Positions 44,747 to 54,757 of a stretch of 64,000 nt of DNA are shown piece after piece; within the stretch, counting starts at the first letter, position 1, and every line of letters begins with the position of its first letter. Source of the stretch: Bifidobacterium vespertilionis (GTDB lineage Bacteria > Actinomycetota > Actinomycetes > Actinomycetales > Bifidobacteriaceae); contig NZ_RZNZ01000003.1 of the NCBI RefSeq assembly GCF_008698145.1, positions 62,001 through 126,000 of the forward strand, written 5' to 3'. Position numbers and translations under genes: made by a program. A model generated the notes under the pieces. The model made no database searches. It saw only the letters and a list, made by a program, of their open reading frames with translations, and was not told where the DNA came from.

Positions 44747-44795
44747 CCCTCCGCCAGGCAAACCTCCGTCGGGGTCTCGAGCGAACATCGTGAGC

Positions 44796-45869
44796 ATGTC
44801 GAACGAAACCCCCAATCAGCATGCAGCCTCCCGATCAGGCACCCGTCATCGCGACGAGCGTCCGATCGGGAGGTTTTCTTCGCTCAAGACCGAATTGAGC
44901 CTGCTCATCGTCATCGCCACCGCCATCGCCTTCATCATGGCGTGGATCCTGCTCAAGGTGGGCTGGAGCGGCTGGCTTGCCATGCCGCTGACGCTGCTGG
45001 TGGCTCTGGGCATCACCTACCTCTTCTCCCGGGGCATGACCGCCCCGCTGCGCCAGATCCGCGATGTGGCGAAGGTCATGGCGGACGGCGACTACACGGT
45101 CCGCGTGGACGACGCCGCGACCGCGCGCAACGACGAGATCGGCCAGCTCGCGCGATCATTCAACGAAATGGCCGGCGAGCTGCAGCACGCCGATCAGATG
45201 CGACGGGACATGGTGGCCAACGTGAGCCACGAACTGCGCACCCCGGTCTCCGCTCTGCAGGCCATGGTGGAGAACATGGCCGACGGGGTGACCGAGCCCA
45301 CGCCCGCCAATCTGGAGGGCATCCTCAACCAGACCCACCGTCTGAGCGACCTCATCGCCTTCCTGCTGGATCTGAGCCGCATGGAGGCGGGCGCGGCGAG
45401 CCTCAACATCGAATCGTTCGACTTCGCGGATTTCATCGACGAGACCGTGGAACCGTTGGAGATCGCGGACGCGGGCCACGCGCACACCATCCACATGAAC
45501 ATCCCGCAGGGCATCATCATGGAGGGCGATCAGGACCGTTTGCGCCAGCTGTTCACGAACATCATCGGCAACGCGCTCAAGCACTCCCCCGACGGCACCG
45601 CGGTGCTGATCGAGGCGCGCGAGGACGAGGACAACGGCACGGTGGTAACCAACGTGGTGAACTTCGGCTCGCAGATCGAGCCCGAAGCCCGATCGGACAT
45701 CTTCCGCCGCTTCGTGAAGGGCAAGACCGGCCCGGGGACCGAATCGGGCGGCACCGGGCTTGGTCTGTCCATCTCGCGCTGGGCCGCTCAGCTGCACGGC
45801 GGCACGGTGAAGGTGGTGGACGACGTGCGCGGCGCCGATTTCGAGATCACGCTGCCGAAATACCACTGA
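44796..45869 (+). CDS. Sensor histidine kinase (HAMP-type)
   Basis: This 357-residue membrane kinase has two transmembrane helices (about 33-54 and 59-78) with almost no extracytoplasmic loop, a HAMP domain (79-132), HisKA with phospho-accepting H145 (VANVSHELRTP) and an HATPase_c domain ending TGLGLSISRWAAQLHGG. The lack of a sensor loop suggests it detects membrane or intracellular cues. It is paired with the regulator upstream. Its 3' end overlaps that of the opposite-strand comF-like gene by 23 bases. Start ATG 44796; GTG 44790 is possible. Confidence 0.92.
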   Translation: MSNETPNQHAASRSGTRHRDERPIGRFSSLKTELSLLIVIATAIAFIMAWILLKVGWSGWLAMPLTLLVALGITYLFSRGMTAPLRQIRDVAKVMADGDYTVRVDDAATARNDEIGQLARSFNEMAGELQHADQMRRDMVANVSHELRTPVSALQAMVENMADGVTEPTPANLEGILNQTHRLSDLIAFLLDLSRMEAGAASLNIESFDFADFIDETVEPLEIADAGHAHTIHMNIPQGIIMEGDQDRLRQLFTNIIGNALKHSPDGTAVLIEAREDEDNGTVVTNVVNFGSQIEPEARSDIFRRFVKGKTGPGTESGGTGLGLSISRWAAQLHGGTVKVVDDVRGADFEITLPKYH

Positions 45870-46593
45870 CCCCGAGCCCGGGCGGAGGGGTGTGCGCGAG
45901 CGCGAAGGCGGCCGCCACCCGTCCGCCGGCCGTCCGGATCGCGTCCACGCAGCGGGACAGGGTGGCTCCGGTGGTCACGATGTCGTCGACCAGCAGCACG
46001 GTCGTCCCAGCCACGCCCGCGCGCGGGGATACGCCGATGCGCCCGTCCAATCGGTTCATACGGCCCCGGATGCCTCTCGTTTCCACGGATTTCGATCGCA
46101 CGCCTTTGACTCGCAGGGCATCCGCTGACCGGACCCGCACGCCTTCGCCCGTCAGTTCGGCCACAACGGCGTCCGTCAACGGCCTCACATGTGCCCTGCC
46201 GCGTCTGCGCAGCGACGATGCGGATGACGGGGCCGGCACCACCAGCACGCGGGCATCCGGGGCACGCAGCATGCCCGCCACGCCGCTCACACGGACCAGA
46301 TCGGCCATGCAGGGGGCGAATACGCGGTCCAACTCCACATCGTCGTGGTCCTTCCAACCCAGAATCGCGGCCCGTGCCGCCGCGCGGTAGTCCGCGCAGG
46401 CGAAGCAGGGCACACCTTGGCCGGACAGCGTCCATCGTCGATAATCGCCGAACAGCGCACGGCAGGAGGGGCACAGCGTCTCATCCGGCGCGTCGCAGCC
46501 GGCGCACCCACGCGGCAGGAGAAGATCAATCGCCTCGCGGCCCCACGCACGGACCGCCCCCAGCAGCCCGCTGGCATCCTCCCCGCCGGACAT
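45847..46593 (-). CDS. ComF-family phosphoribosyltransferase-like protein
   Basis: This 248-residue protein has an N-terminal zinc-finger of four cysteines (C30, C33, C41, C44) and a C-terminal phosphoribosyltransferase fold with the PRPP-binding loop VLLVDDIVTTGAT. ComF proteins are needed for DNA uptake in naturally competent bacteria, but many non-competent species keep one. Its tail overlaps the kinase gene. It lies three bases downstream of the HAD gene on the same strand, so they form one unit. Confidence 0.9.
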   Translation of the reverse strand: MSGGEDASGLLGAVRAWGREAIDLLLPRGCAGCDAPDETLCPSCRALFGDYRRWTLSGQGVPCFACADYRAAARAAILGWKDHDDVELDRVFAPCMADLVRVSGVAGMLRAPDARVLVVPAPSSASSLRRRGRAHVRPLTDAVVAELTGEGVRVRSADALRVKGVRSKSVETRGIRGRMNRLDGRIGVSPRAGVAGTTVLLVDDIVTTGATLSRCVDAIRTAGGRVAAAFALAHTPPPGLGVSGISAA

Positions 46594-46596
46594 GGC

Positions 46597-47448
46597 CTAC
46601 GCCGCCGAATCCGGGGTCACGCCCCCGTCCGCAGCCATGCCGCGCATGACGCCGATCAGCCGCCTGACCACCTCAAGCGTCTCCTCCGGACCCTTCACGC
46701 GGACCGGCATCACGCCCGCCTGCGCGGCCGGGTAATCGTTGCCATCGGGATCCATGCGGTCCCCCACGAAGATCATCTCCCCCACATCCATGCCCAGCAT
46801 CGCAGCCAGTTCGCGCACCGCGTATCCCTTGTCGATGCCACGGGCGGACACGTCCACGCTGGTCGCGCCGCCCGAACGCACGAACAGATGGGGCAGGTCC
46901 GCGGCCACGGCCACGCGCAGCGCGTTCTTCTTGGCATTGTCCGGATCCCACGCCTCCTTGGCATCCACCGGGGCCTGCTGCCCCAGTGCGGAGAACGTGA
47001 TCTGGCTGCCGCGATCCTCGATCCGCTCGCCCCACGTGTGCTCCTCCCACACGCCAAGCTCGCGGGCATGGCGTTCCAGGGACTCCATGGCGGCCCGGCG
47101 GTCCTCCTCGCTCAGATCGTGCTCGTACTCGCAGTGCCACGCGCCGTCGCGGTACCGGTAGTACCGCGTGCCGCTGGTGGGCATGAGGTGCAGATTGGGA
47201 AAATGGGCCCGATCGGTGAACGCCTCAACGGTGAGGATCTGACGGACGAACAACTCGTAGCGACCGCCCGAGATCACGGCCACCTGCGTCAGGTTGGTGA
47301 GCTCGGCCAGCGCTGCGGCCATGTCATTGTGCATGGGCATCTTCGAGCGGGCCAGCGTGTTGTCCAGATCGAAGCCGACGGCACGCGCGCACCGCCCCAT
47401 GGCATCCAGATCGAGCTCTGTCCATGAATCGGCGATGACGGCGGCCAT
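46597..47448 (-). CDS. HAD-superfamily hydrolase, phosphomannomutase-like (HAD-IIB)
   Basis: This 283-residue enzyme has motif I GFDLDNTLA with D27 and D29, motif II VISGGR, and the C-terminal motif III-IV region KGYAVRELAAMLG and MIFVGDRMDPDGND. The inserted cap domain is like that of eukaryotic-type phosphomannomutases and Cof phosphatases. Probable role: phosphatase or hexose-phosphate mutase in sugar-nucleotide supply, given the envelope genes nearby. The ribosome site is GGGAGG. It is upstream of the comF-like gene. Confidence 0.82.
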   Translation of the reverse strand: MAAVIADSWTELDLDAMGRCARAVGFDLDNTLARSKMPMHNDMAAALAELTNLTQVAVISGGRYELFVRQILTVEAFTDRAHFPNLHLMPTSGTRYYRYRDGAWHCEYEHDLSEEDRRAAMESLERHARELGVWEEHTWGERIEDRGSQITFSALGQQAPVDAKEAWDPDNAKKNALRVAVAADLPHLFVRSGGATSVDVSARGIDKGYAVRELAAMLGMDVGEMIFVGDRMDPDGNDYPAAQAGVMPVRVKGPEETLEVVRRLIGVMRGMAADGGVTPDSAA

Positions 47449-47552
47449 TGAACCTCCCTGAACGGATGGCGTACGTTTGCGTTGTATCTGAGATGATCGT
47501 ACCATCCGCAAGGCACGGCCCCTTGTTTCCCCTCGCGGCTAGGGTAAGGCCC

Positions 47553-47993
47553 ATGAGGATAACGTCACCGAAGCCGCCCTGGATGGGCGGCGTGTACCGC
47601 AACCGCCATGGCAGGGGCCCGCGCAGGCCGATGTTCGGCACGCGTCTGCCGCGGTATCGCACCCGTTCGGGCATGTTCGACGATCTGGTGGCCTCCCAGC
47701 TCAAGCGTCTGGGGCAGGCCTGGCCCGAGCTGCTCAAGCCGGTCCAGTTCGCGGTGGAGGACGTGCCGCCATCGGATCCGCTGCCCTGGGAGGACGAGCC
47801 CAGGCTCCTGAGCAAGGTGTTCCCCGCCGAGCACGGCATCCCGCCGCGCATCGTGCTCTACCGTCTGCCCATTCAGATGCAGACGCGCGACCGCACCGAA
47901 TTGCAGTTCATCATCCGCGACGAGCTGGTGTCCTGCATCGCCGAGCATTACGGACGTCGTCCCGAGGAGATCGACCCCGACTGGGGGCTGTGA
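47553..47993 (+). CDS. Zincin-fold (metallopeptidase family) protein lacking HExxH
   Basis: This 146-residue protein aligns by eye with the small actinobacterial metallopeptidase family (mycobacterial Rv3259 type): FDDLVASQLKRL, VEDVPP, PPRIVLYRLPI and a C-terminal helix. In that helix, where relatives have VHEIAHHFG, this protein reads VSCIAEHYG, so the HExxH zinc ligands are missing and it is probably not a peptidase. The start 47553 follows AAGGCCC. It is divergent from the HAD gene, in a conserved envelope-gene neighbourhood. Confidence 0.75.
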   Translation: MRITSPKPPWMGGVYRNRHGRGPRRPMFGTRLPRYRTRSGMFDDLVASQLKRLGQAWPELLKPVQFAVEDVPPSDPLPWEDEPRLLSKVFPAEHGIPPRIVLYRLPIQMQTRDRTELQFIIRDELVSCIAEHYGRRPEEIDPDWGL

Positions 47994-48068
47994 CCCCTGC
48001 ACGCTGGGCCCGAATCGATTCTGAGCCGATCCCGGACCGATCCCAGATCAGTTCGGGCCGATCCCGCT

Positions 48069-49601
48069 TCAGCCGATGACGCCCAGCGCGGGATCGGCGC
48101 CGATCGTGGCACGCAGCGGCGTCAGTGCCCTCGGTCCAAGCGCGGCGATCGCCCCCACCTTCCTGTCCGCGAGGTCCTTGCGACCCAACGTGACATTCCA
48201 GCTGACGGACTGGCCCTCGTCGTCCACCTTGATCGCCGCCACGCCCTGACCCAGATCCTCGGCGGACAGGGATGCGGCGCCGTTGACCGTCAGATCCACC
48301 TGCTTGGTCCCTAGCAGCTTGCCGTCGGCATCGAAGGCCGAGACCTTCACGGAGGACGCCTCGCGGTTCCAGTTGACCAGATTCACCGTGGCGTCCACCT
48401 GATCGGGCACGGCGACCGCACTGGAGACGGCACGGGCGATCCCCGGTACGACGGCGAAATCGGACTGGCCGCCGTCGCCGTTCATCGTCACCACCAGAGA
48501 GGCGTTCACGGCCTGATCGGCGGTGACGGCGAGACCGATCGCGTCGGCCGGCGGCGCCCCCGCATCCACGGACTGCACCTTGTTGGCATCGATCCTCGTC
48601 TCCTGCGCGGTGGCCAAGCCCGTGGGCGTGATCCACGAAAGCGTGACGGATGCGTCCGAGCGGCCGAACAGCAGCGCCTTCACGCCCTGCGCCCCCTTGA
48701 CGCCGGGAAGGGCGATGCGCTGGTCGGCCTGACCGGATGCGGTCACGTAATCGTTGCCCTGGGGATTGAGCCCGTTCATGGCGACGACGCGCACCACGGC
48801 GCTGACCGGGGTGTCACGGCTGGACACCGTGACGAACAGGGCGTCCTGCCCGGGGGCGGCGGCGGACAGATCCACGGTGGACTCACCGTTCGCCGCCACG
48901 GAAACCGTCCCGGCGACGGCCAGGGACAGACGGTCGGAGGACGAGGTGCCCCACGCCTGCACGTTCACGGTGGTGGCCTTGGCGGTGGCATTGGCGATCA
49001 CCAGACGCTGCGTCCAGCCGGTCTGCGTGGCGGGCAGCAGGAAGGAGTGATCCAATCCCGCATCCACGCATCCGGATGCCGCGATGCCGCGCAGATCGCC
49101 GCTGGATGCCCACGACGCGGTGGCCGAGGAGACGCCGGTGCCGTTGTTGGCGTCGAGCAGCTGCGTGGTCTGCACGATCGCGCCGCCATCGGCGTTGCCG
49201 GCAAGCAGATGGACCGCGGCGTCGTCGGCGGGATCCTTATCCTCCAGCTCGCCCTTGTCGTCGCCGGTCAGACCGGTGAGCACGGAACTGTAGACCGATC
49301 CGAAGGCCGCATAGCGCGACGACGAGGCGATGTCGCCCTCGCTGGTCTGGTAGGCGCTGTCACCGTACTGCGTGTTGTCCGCCAGCGTCATGCGGGCAGG
49401 GCAGTAGTTCACGCTCACGCGCTGGCCGACGCTCTGGCGGATGACCGATGAATCGGCCGCGGCCGCATCCACGCCCGACGGCAGCGGCCGCACCACGATC
49501 ATGCCCACGAGCAGCGCCACAAGCGCCACCAGCGTGATGGCGCCCGTTGCGATCTTGCCGGCGGTCAGGCCGGAATTGACTGGTCTCTCGTTCATGTTCA
49601 T
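48069..49601 (-). CDS. DUF5719-like membrane-anchored surface protein
   Basis: This 510-residue protein has one N-terminal transmembrane anchor (about 20-40, IATGAITLVALVALLVGMIVV) and a long Thr/Ser/Ala-rich extracytoplasmic part predicted as beta-sandwich repeats, with few cysteines. It matches the pattern of DUF5719 proteins next to large GT2 genes in actinobacteria. Its start overlaps the GT2 stop by four bases (ATGA), so the two are translated together. It probably assists cell-envelope glycan assembly; no catalytic motif is visible. Confidence 0.78.
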   Translation of the reverse strand: MNMNERPVNSGLTAGKIATGAITLVALVALLVGMIVVRPLPSGVDAAAADSSVIRQSVGQRVSVNYCPARMTLADNTQYGDSAYQTSEGDIASSSRYAAFGSVYSSVLTGLTGDDKGELEDKDPADDAAVHLLAGNADGGAIVQTTQLLDANNGTGVSSATASWASSGDLRGIAASGCVDAGLDHSFLLPATQTGWTQRLVIANATAKATTVNVQAWGTSSSDRLSLAVAGTVSVAANGESTVDLSAAAPGQDALFVTVSSRDTPVSAVVRVVAMNGLNPQGNDYVTASGQADQRIALPGVKGAQGVKALLFGRSDASVTLSWITPTGLATAQETRIDANKVQSVDAGAPPADAIGLAVTADQAVNASLVVTMNGDGGQSDFAVVPGIARAVSSAVAVPDQVDATVNLVNWNREASSVKVSAFDADGKLLGTKQVDLTVNGAASLSAEDLGQGVAAIKVDDEGQSVSWNVTLGRKDLADRKVGAIAALGPRALTPLRATIGADPALGVIG

Positions 49602-52600
49602 GCCTGCTCCTGCTCTCGCCTGCGGATACTGGGAATGGCCACCAGACAGTACAGCACCACGATCACGCCCACGCTCCACAGCCACACCCATCGCCAGGTG
49701 TTGGCCCGCGCATGTGCTTCGCCGTCAAGGTTCACGCCCTGCGAGGCGACGTCGCTGACGGTCAGTCGGAAATAGGTGCCGGTCGGATTGCTCACCACGT
49801 TCTGCGTGCCCTCGCTGGCCGTCAGATTGGACACCAGCGCATCGTACGCCTGATCGTTCGTCACATCGCCGGAGGCGGGGACGACGAACACGCCGCCCAA
49901 TCCAAGCCCGCTCAGGGTTTGGATCGCGTCGGTGTCCCCATTGGCCAGCAGCTGGGCGGCGGCCTTGGCCATGGCGTTCGTGGCGTCGTCCTGCCGGCCG
50001 GAGACGCGCATGGCCCATGCGGCGGGGCTGGCGTCGACGATGTCCCCGCGCTCGGTGCGCATCACCGTGAAATCGACCGTGGCGGACGACTGCGCGCTGA
50101 TCGCCAGAATGCGATGCGAGGGATCCTGTTCCAGATAATCGACCGCGACCATGGGCAGGGAGGCGCTGGTGGCCGAGACTCCCCCATCCGCCACCGTGCG
50201 CTGCACGCCCAGCACGCCCCAGATGCCGGCGCAGCACACCAGCAGCAGGGTCAGCAGCATGCGGCCCACCCGGGGCAGGGAGGCGGCATGCACGGTGGTG
50301 ACGTTCGCATGGTTCGCCTCGCCGCCCGCCAGTCGGCGGGACATGGGCATGCCGGCGAGCGGATTGAACCGCTTGACGGCCGCGCCCGCCACCTGGCACA
50401 CGCAGGAGATCACGCCCATCATCATCATCGCGAACCCGGGCAGCGCCGAGCCGGCCACAGCGCCATCGGCATCGAGTCCCACGGCCACGCGCGTCGAGGT
50501 CAGCGACAGGGCGGCGCCGGCCACCATGACGACCCACATCATGCGCGACATGCGCAGCGAGGAGGGCATGAACAGCGCGATCACGGACACCACGGCGAGC
50601 ACGAGCGCGCAGGCGACGGCGAGTGCGGCCACCATGCGCGTCGGGTCGGTGATGCCCTCCCAGCCCGCGGCGGATTCCAGCCCCATCGAGCGGGCCGTCA
50701 CATCCGCAAGGCTGAGCGCCGCCGGCTCCCCGGTCAGGTCCGAACTCGGCAGCATCACGTCCGCGAACAGCTCGCGCCACTGGCCCTCAACGGCCCGGTG
50801 CGCCACATTGACGAGCGTGGGCGCCAGCGTGAACGCGGCGGGCACGGGGATGAGCAGCAACGTGGGCCGGTGCCGGCGCACCAGGATCAGGAAGGCGAGG
50901 AACACCAGTACCAGCGGCAGCAGCATCTGCGGCTCGGCATCCACCACGGGAATGAAGCACAGGGAGGCCAGCGCGGCCCGCTGCACGGACGGCACGGGCC
51001 TGATCGGATCCTCGGTGAGGTACATGGCCGTTGCGCGGAATGTGAAGGCGAAGGCGGCCGGCAGGAAGATCATGACCACGAGCATGGCCAGGTTGCCGGA
51101 ATGGTACAGGCCCATGGCACCGGCCAGCACGCCCCACAGCACGCCGCACACCACGCGCACGGGGTTGGAGCGCGTGAAGACGCCGGCAAGGGCCCAGAAC
51201 GACAGCGCGGACAGCGGGGCCGCCATCAGGTAGATCAGGGCCATGGCGGCCGCCACATGGCCGCCGGTTAGCACGCTGACGCCGGCGAGCACGAGCAGGA
51301 ACGGCGTGGGCGGTCCGGCGACCCCGGTGCCCAACGCGTATGTATAGGGGATGGTGGCCGCATCGATCAGCTGGCGGAAGGATGCTCCAGTGGGCAGCAG
51401 CTGGGGCGACGCCAGAACACCGCCGGCGAACAGGCCGCGCAGCACGTCCCAGCGCAGGATGATCATGCCCACGGCGAGCGCCAGGGCCATGACCGCCGCC
51501 CATGTGGCGCGCACACGCCACTGGCGGGTCAGATGCGCCTTGGCGAGCGGGCTGAGCAGCGTGACGAAACGCTGCGATTCGAATGCCCTCGTGCGCTCGC
51601 GCCATCGGGCCATCTGCTGGCGGTTGGCCACAAGCACGCCGAGCTTACCGATCGCGGTGGTGGTCTGGCGGGACACGCGGCCGCGCGCCCTGAACGCGCG
51701 GGGCAGACCGGCCAGCGCGCGCCACGGCAAAGCGAGCTCGCAGAAGGCCTCGTACGGCTTTTTGCCGAACAGCAGGATGAAGAACCGGCCGAACGCGGCG
51801 ATGAGGAGCCACAGCCAGTCAAGGGGCCAAACCACCCGGTGCCGGCCGGTGGCCGCGTACCGCTGGGCGGCGAGGATGCGCGCGGGGTAGGTGTTGGCGG
51901 CGTCGTCACCGTCCACGGGATCGCCCACGCGGGTGCGGATGCCGTCGAGCCGGGCGCGCCGATGCGCGATGACCGCCTTGGGAACCACGATCACGCGCCC
52001 GCCCGACAGGCAGACGCGACGGCAGAAGTCCTTGGACTCCCCCAGGGAGGTGAACCATCCGTCCGTTCCTCCCAACGCCTTCCATGTCTCCAGCGAAACC
52101 AGCGCGCCCGCGAGGGACACGGCGAACACGTCCTGGCGGCCGTCGTACTGCTCCTGATCGGGTTCGCCGTCCACGACGAGGCTGGCCACATGATGATGCG
52201 GGGCGGCGTAGTAGCCCACGTTGTGCAGTGCGACGCCGTCCCAGCCGACCTGCTTGGCTCCGATCACCGATGCGGTGGGCACGTTGCGATGCGCCTCCAC
52301 CAGCGTTTCGAGGCAGCCCTCGTCCTTGGGCCGGGAGTCGTCGTGCAGCAGCCACAGGCATTCGGTCCGCTCGGACAGACGGGCATAGCGCAGCGACTTG
52401 CCGACGGCGTCGCCGAAGGACGAGGCCGATTCGACCGGCACAAGCTGGACCTGCACGGTGGCGACGTCCGGGAAATGATCCACGCGTCCGGATCCGGGGC
52501 GCACGACCTCCATGGTGGAATACACGGGGTTCGGGGTATCGCCGGAGCAGTCGGCCACAACGATGACGCCCGGCAGCATGCGCCCGGCCAGCAGCGCGCC

Positions 52601-52753
52601 GATGGTAGCCGCAAGATAGCGTCGGTCCGATTCCACGGTCACGATGGCGGCCACCGTCTCGTCGACGTCCTGACGCACGCCGCGGGGCCGGGCCGCAAGC
52701 GCATTCGTCAGGATCTGCTGCACACTTACGTCCGGGGAGGTCTCAAAAGTCAT
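49598..52753 (-). CDS. Large family 2 glycosyltransferase with multi-pass membrane domain
   Basis: This 1051-residue protein has an N-terminal GT2 catalytic domain (about 30-290; LWLLHDDSRPKDE holds the metal-binding DD, and GESKDFCRRV resembles the ED/QxxRW region), an amphipathic stretch, then about twelve or more membrane helices to residue about 840 and a final extracytoplasmic domain and TM. It probably adds sugars to a lipid-linked envelope polymer. It forms an operon with the DUF5719-like gene and follows the whiB2-like gene. A cluster of WhiB2, GT2 and LCP genes is typical of actinobacteria. Confidence 0.85.
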   Translation of the reverse strand: MTFETSPDVSVQQILTNALAARPRGVRQDVDETVAAIVTVESDRRYLAATIGALLAGRMLPGVIVVADCSGDTPNPVYSTMEVVRPGSGRVDHFPDVATVQVQLVPVESASSFGDAVGKSLRYARLSERTECLWLLHDDSRPKDEGCLETLVEAHRNVPTASVIGAKQVGWDGVALHNVGYYAAPHHHVASLVVDGEPDQEQYDGRQDVFAVSLAGALVSLETWKALGGTDGWFTSLGESKDFCRRVCLSGGRVIVVPKAVIAHRRARLDGIRTRVGDPVDGDDAANTYPARILAAQRYAATGRHRVVWPLDWLWLLIAAFGRFFILLFGKKPYEAFCELALPWRALAGLPRAFRARGRVSRQTTTAIGKLGVLVANRQQMARWRERTRAFESQRFVTLLSPLAKAHLTRQWRVRATWAAVMALALAVGMIILRWDVLRGLFAGGVLASPQLLPTGASFRQLIDAATIPYTYALGTGVAGPPTPFLLVLAGVSVLTGGHVAAAMALIYLMAAPLSALSFWALAGVFTRSNPVRVVCGVLWGVLAGAMGLYHSGNLAMLVVMIFLPAAFAFTFRATAMYLTEDPIRPVPSVQRAALASLCFIPVVDAEPQMLLPLVLVFLAFLILVRRHRPTLLLIPVPAAFTLAPTLVNVAHRAVEGQWRELFADVMLPSSDLTGEPAALSLADVTARSMGLESAAGWEGITDPTRMVAALAVACALVLAVVSVIALFMPSSLRMSRMMWVVMVAGAALSLTSTRVAVGLDADGAVAGSALPGFAMMMMGVISCVCQVAGAAVKRFNPLAGMPMSRRLAGGEANHANVTTVHAASLPRVGRMLLTLLLVCCAGIWGVLGVQRTVADGGVSATSASLPMVAVDYLEQDPSHRILAISAQSSATVDFTVMRTERGDIVDASPAAWAMRVSGRQDDATNAMAKAAAQLLANGDTDAIQTLSGLGLGGVFVVPASGDVTNDQAYDALVSNLTASEGTQNVVSNPTGTYFRLTVSDVASQGVNLDGEAHARANTWRWVWLWSVGVIVVLYCLVAIPSIRRREQEQA

Positions 52754-52820
52754 GGTTCCAGTCTAAGCACAGCCCGTGGTCGCAGCGCGTCCCGCCCCAC
52801 GGCGCGTCACGACGCGCGCC

Positions 52821-53123
52821 TCACGCGGTGCGCCCGGCCTGCGCCTTCTTGTAGCGCCGTCGTTCGCGCTCGCTCATGCCACCCCAGATGCCGAACCGCT
52901 CGTCATGGTCGATGGCCCACTGGAGGCACTGCTCACGCACCTCGCACTGCGCGCAGATGCGCTTGGCGTCGCGCGTGGAGCCGCCCTTCTCGGGGAAGAA
53001 CGCCTCCGGGTCGGTCTGGGCGCACAACGCCTTGTGCTGCCAGGACAAATCCCCGTCCGGTCGGAACAGTCCCCACAGCTGGGACAGCGCGTCATCGTCG
53101 GACTCGTCGAAGAGATCCCACAT
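52821..53123 (-). CDS. WhiB-family iron-sulfur transcription factor (WhiB2/WhmD-like)
   Basis: This 100-residue protein has the four [4Fe-4S] ligands C34, C57, C60 and C66, the G[I/V]WGG turn at 78-82 and a basic C-terminus (ERERRRYKKAQAGRT) for DNA binding. In actinobacteria WhiB2/WhmD controls septation and cell division. It is divergent from the LCP gene, 240 bases away, and upstream of the GT2 gene. WhiB2 is the nearest match by context, not proven. Confidence 0.92.
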   Translation of the reverse strand: MWDLFDESDDDALSQLWGLFRPDGDLSWQHKALCAQTDPEAFFPEKGGSTRDAKRICAQCEVREQCLQWAIDHDERFGIWGGMSERERRRYKKAQAGRTA

Positions 53124-53365
53124 GCTGTCCTCCTTGTTGCCAAAACAAATGCCGTAATAGATTACACACGCGAAACTTGAGATTTGTCAAATTATTTTTC
53201 GTGTCAATGCCGCCATGCATGGCCAATGTGTGGTATACATCGAAGCTTCCCGCCACCACCGGGCATCAGGTTGTGCCGTTCCTGCGGAGGATTGCCCTCC
53301 CTCACCATCCGTTCACCCTCCAGCGTGTTAACAAGGCTTGCAGTAATTGGTAATTTGGAGGGAAT

Positions 53366-54670
53366 ATGACTCAGCCATCAGCAGGACACGAAACGCCGGA
53401 GACGCCGCCGAGTTTCATTCCCTCCGGCGCATCCCGCAGATCCGCGCGCCACGCGGCCCCGGCCGAAACCGCGCATGATCGTGCCCCGGGCGCGTTCCCG
53501 ACCGGCGCGAGCGTCCCGCCAAGCTTCTCCCCCGCGGCCGCCTCGCCGTCGCCCGCCAGAGCGGCACGCCGCACCAGCCGATCCGTCGGGACCTCCGTCC
53601 CCGCGGCGCACGAGGCGGCCCCGCTCGCCGCCACATCGGCCATGCCGGCCATCGCGACCCGACCGGCCATCCAGCAGACCCATGCGGGAAACGGGGCGGC
53701 GGCCGCTGCGGCAACCACCCGTCGGCGCAGGCGCGGCCCCGCGCACAGGGGACTCACCATACTGCTCGTCATCGTCCTCGTGGCCGCATTCGGCGCCTTC
53801 TCCCTGTGGGGCTGGGTCAACGGCCAGCTGGTCAGGCAGAACATGCTCACCGGCGCCTCCAACACACCGGCCCAGACCTGGCTGCTCCTCGGTTCCGACG
53901 AACGCGACGCGGGCGACGGCACGGGCATCGACGATGGCACCGTGGGATTCCGCACCGACACGATCCTGGTGCTCACCAAGCCGAAGTCCGGCAACAGCTC
54001 GCTCATCTCCATCCCGCGCGACTCCCTGGTGGACGTGAACGGCAAAAAGATGAAGATCAACGCCGCCGCGGCCGCCGCCGGATACCCCGCGCTTGTGGGA
54101 CAGATCGAAAAGATCACCGGCCTCAACGTGGACCATGTGGCCGTGATCCGCTTCGGCGGGCTGCAGAACGTGGTGGACGCGCTTGGCGGCGTGGAGCTGT
54201 GCTACGACCGCACGGTCAACGACGTCAAATCGAACCTCAACTGGCAGGCCGGATGCCATGTGGCCGACGGCGCCACGGCCCTCGCCTTTTCACGCATGCG
54301 CTATTCCGATCCCAAGGGCGATTTCGGCCGCGCCGAACGCCAGCGCCAGGTGATCGCCGCGATCACCAAGAAGGCGGCCAGCGGGGATACGCTCACCAAC
54401 TTCGGCAAGGTCCAGAGCCTGATGAAGGCCGGCCTTGGTTCCCTCACCGTGGACGAGAAGTCGAACGCCTGGAACCTCGCGCAGATGGCCTTGGCCTTCA
54501 AGGACGCCTCCGGGGACAAGGGCGTGACCGGCACGGTCTATTGGACCAACGCCGACTACCGCGCGGCGGGCGTGGGCTCGTCCGTGCTGCTGGACGATGC
54601 GCGCAACGCGCAGCTTTTCACGGAGCTGGGCGCCGGCACGCACGCGCCGGGCACGGTCGGCAGCCTGTAA
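53366..54670 (+). CDS. LytR-CpsA-Psr (LCP) family protein
   Basis: This 434-residue envelope enzyme has a long Pro/Ala/Thr-rich cytosolic N-terminus (1-115) with an Arg-rich patch (RRRRRG), one TM (about 130-150) and an extracytoplasmic LCP domain from about 165. Conserved arginines occur in LLLGSDER, GFRTDTILV, ISIPRDSLVD and FSRMRYSDPKGDFGRAERQ. LCP proteins move wall polymers from lipid carriers to peptidoglycan. The ribosome site is TTTGGAGGG. It is divergent from the WhiB2-like gene. Confidence 0.93.
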   Translation: MTQPSAGHETPETPPSFIPSGASRRSARHAAPAETAHDRAPGAFPTGASVPPSFSPAAASPSPARAARRTSRSVGTSVPAAHEAAPLAATSAMPAIATRPAIQQTHAGNGAAAAAATTRRRRRGPAHRGLTILLVIVLVAAFGAFSLWGWVNGQLVRQNMLTGASNTPAQTWLLLGSDERDAGDGTGIDDGTVGFRTDTILVLTKPKSGNSSLISIPRDSLVDVNGKKMKINAAAAAAGYPALVGQIEKITGLNVDHVAVIRFGGLQNVVDALGGVELCYDRTVNDVKSNLNWQAGCHVADGATALAFSRMRYSDPKGDFGRAERQRQVIAAITKKAASGDTLTNFGKVQSLMKAGLGSLTVDEKSNAWNLAQMALAFKDASGDKGVTGTVYWTNADYRAAGVGSSVLLDDARNAQLFTELGAGTHAPGTVGSL

Positions 54671-54757
54671 AACCCAATCGGCACAGGCCCTGAGGCACAT
54701 TCGACCACAGGGCTCTGCGAATTTGACCCACGCGGCGGGCCCATCCACACTCATGGC

